Under the pieces are notes generated by a model. That model worked only from the letters and a program-made list of their open reading frames with translations, did not search any database and was not told the DNA's origin. A stretch of 64,000 nucleotides of DNA from NCBI GenBank assembly GCA_037039925.1, contig JAXRKP010000028.1:654589-718588 (forward strand), written 5' to 3'. This document shows, piece by piece, positions 47,577 to 59,201 of the stretch. This DNA comes from Doris montereyensis (taxonomy: Eukaryota > Mollusca > Gastropoda > Nudibranchia > Dorididae). The position numbers and the translations under genes were made by a program. Each line of letters begins with the position of its first letter. The stretch's first letter is position 1.

Positions 47577-50500
47577 ATGGCTGAGACTGCGCTGACCGTT
47601 GGTGTCGTGACTGCTATCTGGGCCTTCATTGGCATTGTGCTTCCACTACTTATTCAGTTTCTTATGTGGAAATCACCAGATAAAGGGTATGCCATGAATT
47701 CTACTTTAGTTCACATATATCATACATGTAGACGCGATTGTAGATCCAAGTGACAGTGATGACGTCTTGAAATATACAAATACAAGTACAGCTTTGAATT
47801 TCGTCTGACTAGAATTTCTAAAATTTAGAAGACTTCAAACCGCGTAGACTGCCAACTGTTACAGCCAATGCTACGCAATGGTAACTTGGCGTTATATAAA
47901 TAGTGTCTTCCAGTACAGTAGTACTACTAGTAGTGGTCTAACTAACCGTAATGTCAATCACCACCAGTGGTGACTTCTTGTAGAGCTTTTTTCCCAAATA
48001 AAATTACAGAATTTGGAAGTCGTTGATCAGCCACCACAGGGTAAGGCGCGTTTGATCAGCCACCACAGGATAAGGCGCGGTCACACACACATACACACAC
48101 AGAACGAGAAGAATAAAATGGAGACAGCTGTACATCATTTTATGTACTTTATTACACAATTCACGCCAACATCAGCAGAAATGTGCCTCTGACCTAGCTT
48201 CTAGGCCTATACTTGTATGCAATGATTTTTTTATGGCAGGTTTCACAAAAATGGGACCCAATGATAATTTGAACTCTTCAATTAGTCTTTCTCAAAGTCT
48301 AATTGATGACTCTTCTTAACATTTGGTCCATGTATAGCTTTGACGCCGCAGATATAAAAAACATATTGTGAAATTTGCTTTCAATTTGTGTGTTTTGTAA
48401 ATATTTTTTGGGTGCGAACGTCAGCAGTTGAGACTGCTGTCATTTCCTCTTTTAATAAGTCCTTTTTCACCTTAAGGTAGGTGAGGTCAACACGTTTTAT
48501 TGTGTTTTCTTTAATTTATGTGAAAGAGAATTGTTCAAACAAAATTTGGCGAGTTCTAAAATATTTTTTTCTTTTGCAGTGATCACGTGAGGCATGTTTC
48601 AGATTTTCATTATTATGTAACAACTGTTGTCTACTAATGAACACACAGTAAGAGCTGAAAAAAACAGTTGAAAAATACGTAGAAGCGCCGCCTTATGATC
48701 TGGAGTGAAAGAAAACATATTCCTACGACCATATATCCTGTAAAAGACACGAAAAAAATCATAGGTAACTCTATGAGAGTGAGAATACCATGAGACTACT
48801 ATCAGTCTGCAAAACCTTATGGTCGGACAAAAATATTTTTTTCGATCTGAGATCTAATAACGGTAATATTGCGTCGAAATATTTTCATAGTTCATCTTGT
48901 GTAAGCCTATTGAGAAATCAAGAAATTTTTGTTTTTTAATTCTCCTGTTGGCTTTGCGGAATATTTTGTCTTTGGATGCCCCTGATGGCCATGCTTTATG
49001 TTCGCACAAAAATGTAGACGATGATCGGCCATCAGAAAGGAGACTGATCAGGTTAGATTCGGAGACCGTTCAGGTTAGATTCGGTTGCATTAGCAAAACC
49101 TGTTTTGGCTTATCATGAGTGAAACTTATGTAAAGAAGTCCGGCTCAATCCCACCTACAGCACCCGTAGTCGCCCGTTCCTAGAGCTGTGCGCCTACCTA
49201 GATCGCCCATAGTCGCCCGGTGACGTAGCACTTTCGCTTTCGTTATTTCAAACCTTTATAAATACCGGAAATCTCGTTCAATTATAATTTCACGAGACTT
49301 CCGTTGTAGGTGCCATATCCGGGTATTTTTAGGGCTTTTCCTTTCGTTTCTACGTTGCTTCATTGCGAAGCTATCCTCGCTTGAAATTACACGCAATTTT
49401 TTCTACCAAAATCGACCTCGCGCTTTACAATGGACGACCTGTTGAATTTGTTCCGTAATGTAACGGATGACGGAGACCTACACGGTCACGATTATAATCC
49501 TTTAACTTTGAATTTAGATGAAGAAGATGAAGATAATGTAGATCTACCGGACATTGATGCCGATCTCGTAGTTGAGAACGACGAAGATGATGAGGACGAG
49601 ATGGAGGAGTGAAGGGGAGTGGTGAAGGAGAAGTAGATCTACATCATAATCTTGAATGGACGACGTTGGATGATCTAAACAACGCAGAAAGGCCTAGGGT
49701 TATTCACTTTGATGAGGTGGGGGGATATTAGATATTATATTTATTCATTCTTGGATTTATTGACTGTGGCCTGGACTGTTTGAACTTAGTACTATTATAT
49801 ATATAAATTAATGATTCCTTTCTCTGGATTGTGTTCTTGTGGACTTGGGTTTTTTTTTTCGCTTTTGGTAATCGATAGATTATAATTGTGCATGTGTGAT
49901 TGATGAGATTTTTGGGGCAGGGGGGATATTTTTTATTCATTCTTGGATTTATTGACATTGGACTGGACTGTTTATGAACTTTGTGTATTATTATATTATT
50001 GATTCCCTCCTCTGGATTGTGCTAATTGGACTTACCTGTAAGGCTTCTTGTGGTCTTTCTTGATTTTTTTCGCTTTTGGTCAGTTTGAATTTTTTTTTTG
50101 GCAAGTAATTCTTTTTTTCAACTCTTATTTTTATATGGAAATAAAACTTTATTCTTCTAGGAATTTTTTGCAGTTTATTTCATATTTTTATCATGTCTGG
50201 GTGCCTGTCTGTAGTGATTTTTAAAAAGTTTGTCAAAATTGTGGAAGAGTTATTTCCCTTGTGTTAGGTACAGGGGGTAAAGTTTGTGCTAGTCTAGTGG
50301 GCGCTCTATGTGACTGTAGATAGTGGAAGAGGGGGAGTGATGATGGGAGTAGGGAGAAGTGATGATGGGGGGGGGGAAAGAACCATTGTCAAATCAAAAG
50401 CGCTTTCTTTTTCGGTGAGGTTTTTGTTGCTGTTGCATCTCTTTCTCTCTCGCTCTCTACCTCTCTTTTTCTCTCCCTCCCTCTCTCTCTCTATTGGCAA

Positions 50501-52118
50501 ATATCGGCCTATACGTATCGCATCCTCACTCTCGTTAGATAAGTCGTGAATGGTACATACGATAAACCTGTAACACGTAATCACAGAATTTTTCAAAAAA
50601 ACGGGACAAAAAAAGCATCGGTTTTTATCCATCCACACGATCCGGAACACGCGAGTCATCTGATCAACGGTAAGGCACCGGCCGTGGAACTCCACGCCGA
50701 GGTGTCGGGAAACACAAACACAGACTTCACATCTTATTGAGAACTAGGGAAAGTCAGGGAACTCTCCAAACCAGATGCCCAAGCGTTACGTCACTAAATT
50801 GGCGGACCCGTGCAGTTTGCGTAACATTACGTCACTGGCATTGGACCTAGAATTTTCCAGTTATGCCCCTTGACTGAAAAACATGACTTTTTAAAGCTAA
50901 TTTACTTGCCTCACAGTTCTTTGCTATGTCTTAAAGTCATATATCTGGAATCCTCAGGTTCTGAGCTTTAACATGGTATATAACACTTGTAAGAAATATA
51001 ACATGTACATTTTGAAAAAAGAGGGAAATGGGGATGGACCATTTTGTGAAACCTGCCTACATCCATTTTTGAAAATGATACAATAATGACTAAGATGATT
51101 ACAACTCTGTTTGATACATACTTTCTAATCAAACTAATTCTGCTCAATTCCTAAATAGAGAGTTCTACATAAAAAGTTAATATAGTTCGACATTAACAAA
51201 TTTTATAAAAAGCTACTCCCAAATTTTTGGCGGTGGCCTTTGGAATAATTTTATTGATTATGATAATCTTTTCACTAATTCTTTTTTCGGATGATGTTTT
51301 CATGACCAGGCATTCTGTTTTGGATTCATTTAGTTGGAGTTTGTTTTTGGTCATCCAATCTTTTATGTACGAGATACAATTTTCAAGAATTACAATGTTG
51401 TGGGAAATGTCATTGATGTTTTTTTTTTTATTCAAAGATGAGTATCGTCAGCATAAAGATGGTACATATCATGTCTTTGTATTGGGTGTATTTAAAGCTG
51501 AGTGTTGTCAGCATAGAGATGATACATAATATCATATTTTTGTATTGTGTGTATAAGGTAAACAGAATTCGACCTAACACGGAACCCTGTGGCACACCGA
51601 AATGGAGTTTAGTTAACTTGGAAAATTTGTCTTTTATCTTGACGTGTTGTTTTTTGGTTTTAAATATGACTCAAACCCGGATAAAACAGTGCTAGATATT
51701 TTAAAAGATGTTTTCAACCTGTTCAGTAAAATATCGTGATCGATAATATCGAAAGCAGCACTAAGATCTAAAAGGTGTAAGATACCAACATTATTTTTGT
51801 CAAGAAAACTGCGCAGGATCGCGGAAGAGTCTTTTCTAGGAGTGCCTCCAGGCGAGCTAATTTGGAGAGAAAAACTTTGGGTTTGAAAATGTATCTTTTG
51901 TGACACGAGTCCTGGAGTTTTTTTTGACACATCTAATCTTTCTTTTAAATCAACCATACTTTTTCCCCCTGTGCATGATACGAAGAGGATGATATTGCAT
52001 TGATGTTTATGTTCAACTGTTTATATTTTTAATACAAAGATAATTTTTAAGCGATATTTTCACTTTTCAGTGTCATTCAACTCTGCCTCATCCTCACAGC
52101 TGTGTGTTGCTACATTTT
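47577..52118 (+). CDS. ATP6V0E: V-type proton ATPase subunit e, exons 1-2 (3' part not found)
   Basis: Subunit e is a ~9-kDa two-helix membrane protein of the Vo sector of the vacuolar proton pump. Exon 1 (47,577-47,686) encodes MAETALTVGVVTAIWAFIGI then VLPLLIQFLMWKSPDKG. Exon 2 (52,071-52,118, 48 nt) encodes (G)VIQLCLILTAVCCYIF. These match the family N-terminal helix (WG-VG-VLPWFIPKGPN-G) and the start of the second helix (VIQ---LTAVCCYLFWL). Donor AAAGG|GTATGC, acceptor CACTTTTCAG and donor GTAAGT are good, and phases fit. The first helix ends in LMWKSPDK where most relatives have FIPKGPN. The C-terminal exon (WL--YLAQLNPLFGP...) was not seen downstream; it may be hidden by an indel, tiny, or outside the window. 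Confidence 0.85.
48010..48080 (+). repeat. Short direct repeat
   Basis: 'tgatcagccaccacagg' and the following 'taaggcgcg' occur twice in a row with a period of about 31 bp. Intronic in ATP6V0E. Confidence 0.85.
49140..49429 (+). promoter_or_regulatory. CpG-rich promoter-like segment with TATA box
   Basis: A CpG-rich island in AT-rich surroundings. It has TGACGTAG (49,221-49,228, CRE-like), TTTATAAATA (49,255-49,264, TATA-like) and a start codon at 49,430. Two 'tagtcgcccg' direct repeats lie upstream. It is inside ATP6V0E intron 1, same strand. Confidence 0.45.
49430..49735 (+). CDS. Unidentified small acidic protein, possible transposase N-terminus
   Basis: A 60-residue frame (MDDLLNLFRNVTDDGDLHGH..., then a run of Asp/Glu to a stop at 49,610-49,612) follows the TATA-like box by 165 bp. 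A one-base shift near its stop leads into another stretch (EGEVDLHHNLEWTTLDDLNN, VIHFDEVGG) ending at about 49,732. An acidic N-terminus followed by a Trp-containing segment resembles the start of piggyBac-like transposases, but the similarity is too weak to name. Could be a gene fragment, transposon remnant or retrocopy. Confidence 0.4.
49722..50120 (+). repeat. Two-unit ~192-bp tandem duplication with downstream polyadenylation signal
   Basis: 'ttattcattcttggatttat' recurs at 49,741 and 49,933, with following 'ggactgtttgaact'-like, 'cctctggattgtg' and 'cgcttttggt' blocks in both units. AATAAA lies at 50,140-50,145 followed by a T-rich stretch, so this could be the 3' UTR of the acidic ORF. 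Confidence 0.75.
50546..50740 (+). CDS. Unidentified 64-residue reading frame, CpG-rich
   Basis: Encodes KPVTRNHRIFQKNGTKKAS, VFIHPHDPEHASHLINGKAP and AVELHAEVSGNTNTDFTSY before a TGA. The DNA is markedly richer in GC and CpG than its surroundings over about 50,620-50,735, and the amino-acid composition looks protein-like. I do not recognise the family. It may be a gene fragment or part of a mobile element; the frame could extend upstream through an indel. Start is arbitrary. Confidence 0.35.
   Translation: MNGTYDKPVTRNHRIFQKNGTKKASVFIHPHDPEHASHLINGKAPAVELHAEVSGNTNTDFTSY
51193..51957 (-). pseudogene. CR1/L2-type LINE reverse transcriptase fragment
   Basis: Minus-strand blocks in order and in changing frames: SPGGTPRKDSSAILRSFLDK, LHLLDLSAAFDIIDHDILLN (motif A), GVPQGSVLG-ILFTLYT (motif B), then ISYIKDWMTKNKLQLNESKT and ECLVMKTS after the expected YADDTQ region. 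It is a 5'- and 3'-truncated RT core of a family different from A, B and the RTE-like one. It sits in the ATP6V0E intron just before exon 2, antisense. Confidence 0.85.
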
Positions 52119-53189
52119 GTAAGTACCTGCTAAGCCTGGTCCATCTTTCCTATAATTTCCAATATGATCTCTGATCGGAAGGGGGAACAAATTACTGAGT
52201 GCTATAATAAATAATCAAAATAAGCGGAAAATGGTCAAAGATGATAAAAGCTGATTGACGTGTTTTGCAATATGACTTTACATTCAAAATGAGGAAGTTA
52301 CATTCCTGGTAGCACAGGTGCAAAATAGTATTCCATTATTGAAGAAAGGAGACCTATCAAAAGCAGAGAATTATTATTTACTTAAAACACATAGTACGTA
52401 GTAACAAAATGGATCACCTTGATAAAGAAAACGTTCTAATTTAATATTTAACACAGTTGAACAACAAATCTGTGAAACTAAACTTACAACAGCAATAACA
52501 AATTCATGCTCTGCTTTTCTTTTTCTTTTTTCAAAGTTTCGTCTGTATTCAGTGTTCCGTTTTTATGTACAAATGCGATCTAAATTTATGATTAGAGAAA
52601 TAAGATTTTAAACTCAATTTTCTCTTTTCTCATGTCACATGATTTTCATTGTCTTCTGCTTTTAAAAATTAGACGGCTGTATTTAAGAAGAGATTTAATT
52701 TCAAATTTTTTGCTGTCATACACACAATTTTCTCATGTCACAAATTGTCATGCCAATGTGTTGCTGTTTGATTTATTATAAATGTAAAAAATTTTGAAAA
52801 ATTATTCACGGCGGCCATGTTGAATTTTGATGTTTAAAAAGTTATGTCAATGTTTTTCAAATTTTGTCTGTTTTTAAATTTTTCCTCAACTCAGCTGGCT
52901 AGCTGGTACCAAATTTCATGGCATGAATACTTTCTGAGATTTTAAGATTTTGTTTCGGGTTTGAAAATTTCGAAAATGATACAGCATTTCAGAATGGATG
53001 TTCATTCTAGAAATAAACTTTGTTAATTTTGTATTTATATTTAGTGTTCGGTCAATTTGATAAAAATGATACAGCTAGAATGGAAAGATGCTCTTTGTTA
53101 ATTTTGTATTTATATTTAGTGTCGAAAATGGTGTCAATTTGATATATCTTAAGATGCTCTGAGCAACAAACAGCAAACTCACAGCAAGC
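52119..53189. other. Intron sequence, no gene recognised
   Basis: AT-rich. A ~40-bp block 'ttgttaattttgtatttata' is duplicated near 53,020 and 53,095. An acceptor-like CTCAACTCAG at 52,881-52,890 is followed by sequence that does not encode the expected V-ATPase e C-terminus. Confidence 0.5.
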
Positions 53190-53500
53190 AGCGGTGGTGT
53201 TGGTGGCGTAAAAGTTAGACTGCTAGCTTTGGGATCATGAGGTCCTGTGTTCAAATCCTAGAAATACCAGATCTGATGTTGTTCTCCTTGGGAAAGACAT
53301 TTTTATTTAAAACACGTTTCCCCTCTTGCCCTAAGTGCAAGTAGGTACAGCATCAGTCATTGACTAAAGCCTGCAACAAAATAGCGCTCTGTCCTGGAGG
53401 GGATTTATTATCACCTGCTCCGCTTTACTCACACTAGAAAAATCAGGATAAGATTCCGGGTCTACTGGAGTAATGACTTGGAAGGGTTTCCTCACTAGTC
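53190..53500 (+). mobile_element. tRNA-derived SINE
   Basis: Head 'gtggcgtaaaagttagactg', B-box-like 'cctgtgttcaaatcctagaa', body 'tctccttgggaaagacattt', 'tctgtcctggagggga-ttattatcacc', and tail with 'ctactggagtaatgacttgg'. Same family as 29.5 kb, more diverged. Confidence 0.8.
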
Positions 53501-56500
53501 ATGTAATGCGAGAAAGGATATGGCAAAGATTCTAAGTAGAAGTAGAAGAGTATAGTATCACCAAATAGTCATAGGATTATCATTTAATAGAGTTCAGAAG
53601 GTATTGTTTGAAAATTATTTTTTTTATCATACACTGATTTCAAGCATTAGAATGTGTTTAAAATCTACTTGGTGTCATTTTTCTTGGAAAGAAACAAAAG
53701 CAGTCTCAGTCATGATTAAAAGTTTGTAAAAGTGAAAGAACAATTTTGCTGCAGAAAGTGTGTTGGTGGGACGGTGAGTTAAACATTTGATCACTTTTGA
53801 TAGTAGGTCTGTACATATTTTGTTTATTGTAGAGTGGCTGTCGGGTGTTATAAGATGTATGTGAGAGTTTTATTTAAAAGCTTTGTTAAGAGTTAATTTT
53901 TCAAGTTTGTTTTGAAAGCTGTCCATAACCTGGTAGATTGCAGTAGTACCAATGTGTATTGGAGTTCGTTTACGTCAAAACTGGAATTCATATGTTGCTT
54001 TCAGGAGTGGAGAGTACATTACAATGAAAGTATTTGTTTACCCAATCTAAATTGCATTACTACTGGTTATTGAACCGTTCATTTTTTAAGACAGACGCAA
54101 TTTCTTGCCATGTTCCCATGTCGTGTGTGCTGGTGTGAAACAGCGTTGTTTTTATTTTAATTCCTTGTGTAATGAAGGTGTTTTTAGGTAGCTCAGAGGC
54201 CAATGATTTGGATTTTTGACAGTGAATCAAATTTCGATGTTGAGTTTGAGAATGACAGCAGTTTAGATCTAGAAGTAAATCAAGATGAATATTCTATTGC
54301 TAGGAGGAAAGTCACGATTTTCATCTGAACCATCAACTTACGAGCTATCTAACGAACTGAACAATATAGATGTATGTCAAACGAAAGGGTAATTATTTCA
54401 GAATCTAAAAGTACTTTTTAATCAAATTACAGTCAACTCCACTAGTAGTGAAATAGGTGGTATTTGTAATGTTGGTTGTATTGAGCTTTTCCTCTGGAAC
54501 ATGCACTGATGTCATTAAACCTCTATGAAAATTATATGTTCGTAATGACTTCAATACATCTGCGTGATGGTTGTAGTGAAGTAAATTCTTCTCCCCGATC
54601 CTGTCTATAATAAAAAAGTCAATGGAAGTATTGATTTTTTTCCGTGATGAAAGTTTGACCCGGCGAATGATTTAAGATAACACTCTAAATAAGCCTATGA
54701 TCTATTTAAATAATGTATAAGTACAGTATGCCTTCGCTTATTAGACCTACACTTATGTTTGCGTATTGTTATTACATTTTACACCGTGCAAGTGTCTATT
54801 ACCTAAGCGAGGTATGTATATATGTATTTAGGTATGTATGTATCCCATGAATTTGAAGACAAATGATTGTGTAGAACTTCGGATGTAGTGGTCTTTTTCT
54901 GCTCCCGTAAGGACATCACTATGAGCATAGTCGGCTGTATTTCAAGCAGTGTATTCATAAGAAACATATTTTGCTGACACCATCTTATTAGCTTGCACGA
55001 GTTACTTCCATTTCCTTGGACAGATATATGACTAATGACCTTATTAAGCCTTGGACAGCAATGGGTCAAGGGTAAAACAAATAGACTACAATAAACAAAA
55101 TCAGGACAGGAAAAGAAAGAAAAAAGTAAAAATTTCCCCACCTTACCTCATCGAAAGAATCCTTAAGTTTCAAACCCTCACCACTTCTCATAGGCCTTTG
55201 ATTCTTTATACAGTGTTTTTTGTTGTCCACAGATTAATACACACCAGTCCAGCATCCGATACGACCTGCAGTGATTTCATCTGTACATTTTAGATTCCTC
55301 ATTTTGCCTACATCAATGTCACCAACTGATGAACCACCATTGCATTAAAATATAATATACACTCCAACATCTTCATTTTTTGTATCTTTTCCTTGGTAAT
55401 CAGAACAGTGAAAAGAAAGAAAGAAAATGCTTATAAAGCAGGGCTCGTAGCACTCTAAACTAGAAATTCCAAGATCTTCCAGAGAAAAAAAAACAACAAA
55501 ATGTCCTTATCTCCTGGGTAAAATGAGTTCTTAACAATTGTCCTTGAATCTCCTATTTTTAGTGTTCTACCAGCAACTCATGACATTTTAAATCATCACT
55601 GATGCAGCCTAATATCCTTCTGGCTGTTAAGACATTGATGTTGATTCTTGCCTCCACACCTAAACCTTCATTATAAAATAAAAGTAACTTAGCATAGTAA
55701 TATGTATGAACGAGAAGATCATTTTTTAAATGGATGAAAAAAGCGACAATTATCCTCCTATAAATAAATAAAAATCTTTTAGCAAAGCTTTCAGAATCTC
55801 CAAAATACTTTCTGAATTGCTGAGTGTTAGCGTTACGGGCCCAGTCATAAAGTAATACTTGATGTGATATATGATGTATATTTAAGATATATTATGTACT
55901 GCTTTAACACATGTGTGAACAATTGTAGCAACTGTTTGTGTAATAGGTAACAAATATTGTTTGTTGTAGTTTTTCACTTAGTCCCTCAGTGAAAGTGCTA
56001 CATGTATTTTTAGATTATGCGAGCTAGCTGGCCAAGCACTTCATTCACTTGCTTTTTCTTTTGATTAAAGATTGTTTTCAGTAAACAGACTTTTGTCTTA
56101 ACTTATTTTATATAAACATTCCAAAAATGAAACTGAATAAACTTGTCCTAAATTAGATAATATTTTCGTGAGAATTCATAGTCCTCTATCACCAAGTTTT
56201 GTTTCCTTGGATTTGGTTTAAGAAAAAGAATTCATGCATAGTAACATGATTGTTGCTATGCTACATACTGAATTTCTCTCATATGTATATATATATATAT
56301 ATATATGACGACATCAGTGTGTACTAGACAGTCATTTTTTAGTTTTATAGTTGTTTGTAAGTTTAGAAAACCCAAATGTCAATTATGCTCTGTTAGCTAC
56401 TGAAAGTTGCTGCATGTCCATCATAGAAATGTAATTAATTTAATATGAATGTAAATATTTATTTCATGATTTCATCCATTCGCATTTTTTTTTTTTCCAG

Positions 56501-56780
56501 CTATGAGTGACAGTTCATTCATACCTCGCTCTATGTTTTGTGTCATTTATTTGTCTGATTGAAATAGCTACTCAGAATAAAAGCATGTATGTTACATGTA
56601 TATAAAACACTAAGCCAGTGTGACAGTGTTTTTGTTTTAAAAATGTAAGCATTGCCTTCATGTTTTACAAATGACTGTTTGTAAATATTGTTATAGATTG
56701 TCTCTTCTTTAGTCTTTGTAGATATATGTAGTATATTTGTGTATTTAAGCGTGTTTGCTTTAGCCTCGTGGGTGGTTGAC
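53501..56780. other. No gene established; one acidic coding-like stretch
   Basis: At 54,210-54,390 two overlapping plus-strand frames, joined by a one-base shift, read FDSESNFDVEFENDSSLDLE..., then SRFSSEPSTYELSNELNNID. This is acidic and protein-like but unidentified, preceded by TTTTTGACAG. A strong acceptor-like TTTTTTGTTGTCCACAG lies at 55,216-55,232, but the sequence after it does not resemble V-ATPase e. A (TA)n run occurs at 56,285-56,306. Nothing else was supported. Confidence 0.4.
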
Positions 56781-56784
56781 AAAT

Positions 56785-57065
56785 TATGCGCCTGGTAGGA
56801 CATACTTCTATCCTTGCACTCTTTCACACATGTATCATCGTGCCGTTTCATCTCAATTAACCCTGAGATCACTGTATATGGTGGATAGGTTAAATTACGA
56901 TGACAAACTCTACTGTGTCATTTTGTTTCTCCTGTTGTATCTGTGTGCACTACTGGCATGTCCTACTTATCTTCTTTCTTTCCCCTTTCACACTTATCTT
57001 TCATCTTGCTGCTCCTTAATTCTCCCCGAGATCATGGCATATTGTGGGCGTGGTAACTTTCAATA
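56785..57065 (-). repeat. Two head-to-tail copies of the unnamed short repeat
   Basis: Minus-strand copies at about 56,785-56,895 and 56,945-57,062. Both contain 'ggtaggac' or its equivalent, a pyrimidine-rich middle on the plus strand, and 'gagatcactgtatatggtgg'- or 'gagatcatggcatattgtgg'-type ends. Confidence 0.75.
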
Positions 57066-57279
57066 AAACAAAAATTATTTTTATTGAGGATGATTGTGTT
57101 GTGTTAAGTATTACCTGCCATCATACCCATATTTGCTTGAAGTGAATATGGAGACGTAGTTGTTTCTTTCCTCTCTCCTCTCATCAGTTTTGTCGTTTTG
57201 CGCTTATTTGCAGGCTAATGTGGTCATATGACACTGAGACAATGAGAGTGAAAGATAGTTCCTCTTTTGACCATGGGAG

Positions 57280-57345
57280 TTACTGATAGGTCTTACTTCT
57301 TCCCTTTCACTCTTTCACCCATTTTATATTTATTCGAGCTGTTGT
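57280..57345 (-). repeat. Unnamed short repeat, partial copy
   Basis: 'tgataggtcttacttcttcc' followed by 'ctttcactctttcaccc', the 3' half of the family. Confidence 0.6.
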
Positions 57346-57354
57346 TTTTTACAA

Positions 57355-57545
57355 GTGAGGTCGGTTTCAAATTCTGGCAAAACGAGGTCTGATGTACCCT
57401 CGGAAAGACACTTAATTAACATGCATTATGCGCCAGTAGCTTTTTAGTCAATAGAGTGTCTGACTGCACTTGTGCATGTACTACTGTACCACCCTGAGGC
57501 CCGAGTTCGATTCCCAGCTCGGGCAATTTTTTCTGTTCCTTCTGT
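57355..57545 (+). mobile_element. tRNA-derived SINE pieces
   Basis: 57,355-57,425 has a SINE body piece ('tttcaaattctggcaaaacg', 'ggaaagacacttaattaac'). 57,440-57,545 has a tRNA-like head with A-box-like 'tagtcaatagagtgtctgac' and B-box 'gagttcgattcccagctcgg'. These may be two separate insertions. Confidence 0.65.
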
Positions 57546-58059
57546 CGACCCATTACCAAATTTGTACATGTGTACAGTAAGTCTCGACTTAAATGAGCTT
57601 GGATTCAATGAGACCTAGGGTTTGACGAGGTCATTAAAAATTTCTTTTACACACTAACACAGTCCTTAATTAAGTCAATAAAAATACCTTGGTGGGACCC
57701 AACCAGTACAAAAATGAATGACCTCATTCATTCAAAGTTCTCAACTCCTTGATGAGCACACACATACTTATACTGCATGCTTTATCGCTATCAGTACATG
57801 TATACATGTAGTACAAATACTGACAAATTTCTTATCGCTGGGTATTCAATCATACCCGAGTCAAATGAAGAAAATGAAGTACATGTACATATTATTTTAT
57901 ACTTTTCCAATGGGTACAGCTACAACGTCATGAAAAAATGTTAAACCATCATATAATATATCATATGTACATAATGACAATATTAATATTGCGTACCGGT
58001 ACCGGTATTCAAACCCCATGGTTTTAAGTAAGGCAATGATGTTTGGCCATGGCCTTTTA

Positions 58060-58180
58060 GATTTAGTGGGTGCTGCTCGTATGTCCTCTTTCTTTTCTTT
58101 TTCCCTTTTTCACTTATCCTTCATCTTTCTATTTCCTCTTAATTCATTCTGAGATCACCGCATATGGTGAAAGGGTAAAT
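58060..58180 (-). repeat. Unnamed short repeat copy
   Basis: Plus strand: 'gtgggtgctgctcgtatgtc', pyrimidine-rich middle, 'ttaattcattctgagatcac', 'cgcatatggtgaaagggtaa'. Full-length, minus orientation. Confidence 0.75.
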
Positions 58181-58444
58181 GTGAAAATTTTAAAAATCTC
58201 CCAAAAAACATAAACAAACAACCTGATCGTTTGTCATTCATGTGAATGTGAGAATGTAGAAAAATCTCCACCCACTGCTTCTACTTCTACGTCTAGCCCA
58301 TCGATATTGCTGTGGTATCATACCTGTATTACATGTACTATCAGTATCAGTATCAGGCCTTCAACAGGTACGTGTGGCATAGTCAATTAAATTAACTATA
58401 CAGCTTAGCCAATCACAAATCATACAGTTTGGGATTGGGAGCAT

Positions 58445-58690
58445 AGGCGGTTGGCGGACACTACTGGTAGGTCCAACATCTTTCTTTTCACGCTTCCACA
58501 CGTCTTTCAACGTTCTTTATGGTGTCCCCTCTTATTAAATATTACTCTTAATTCGTATGCAGGTTGCATGCGCTGCTTATAATTATAGGTCCTATTTTTT
58601 CTCTTTCATTTTATCCCATGGCTTTCATCTCACCGTTTTCCCTTATTCTTAATGCACTCTGGGGTCACCACATATGGTGATTTGTGTGTT
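58445..58690 (-). repeat. Unnamed short repeat, copy interrupted near 58,520-58,600
   Basis: 58,445-58,520 carries the 'ggcggttggcggacactactg' end and 58,600-58,690 the 'tgcactctggggtcaccaca' end of the same family, separated by ~80 bp of other sequence. Confidence 0.65.
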
Positions 58691-58694
58691 TATT

Positions 58695-58830
58695 TGAAAT
58701 TTACCCCGTCCACCATTGTGGTGATGTCAGTGTGAATGAAGAGGAAACAGGAAGACAAACGATAAGTGAAAGAGTAAAACTAAAAGGAAAGAAGCAGGAC
58801 CTACCAGTAACTCCCACCAACCGCCTGCAC
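58695..58830 (+). repeat. Unnamed short repeat copy, best preserved
   Basis: 'gaaatttaccccgtccacca', 'gaagaggaaacaggaagaca', 'gcaggacctaccagtaactc', 'ccaccaaccgcc'. It lies tail-to-tail with the preceding inverted copy, forming an imperfect palindrome around 'accacatatggtga' and 'ccaccattgtggtga'. Confidence 0.8.
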
Positions 58831-59201
58831 ATAGGGTGAACAGGGTAAAAACCAATGAAATATGTACAAAACAAACGCACCCACTTCCGTGTTTTTCATG
58901 ATGCTGATACTAGTGATACCGCTGGTTATTATTAGTAATATTACCACAGTGTACATGTACTTCCCTATCAAGGGAAAGGGTTACGGTAAAAAATAAAAAC
59001 AAAACAGAACCCTATCCGATAACGACAGCATATGAAAACAATAAAGAAACACACGACAGAGAAATAAAAAGACATGATTCAATTATACTAGTACTACTGT
59101 ATAATGGAAGTAAGGTCCATCGTAATACTAGTAATAGTAATAATCATACTGGGTTTTTAAACCAGACACCAATGCATTCTACAAACTAAAAAGTATTACT
59201 G

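Noticed and set aside
52881..52940. Alternative last exon of ATP6V0E starting CTGGCTAGC
   Set aside because: It begins FWLA as hoped, but then diverges completely and stops soon after; most likely chance.
55216..55293. Last exon of ATP6V0E after a strong acceptor
   Set aside because: The acceptor is good and a stop follows, but the encoded residues (LLIHTSPASDTTCSDF) bear no likeness to the conserved WL--YLAQLNPL end of subunit e.
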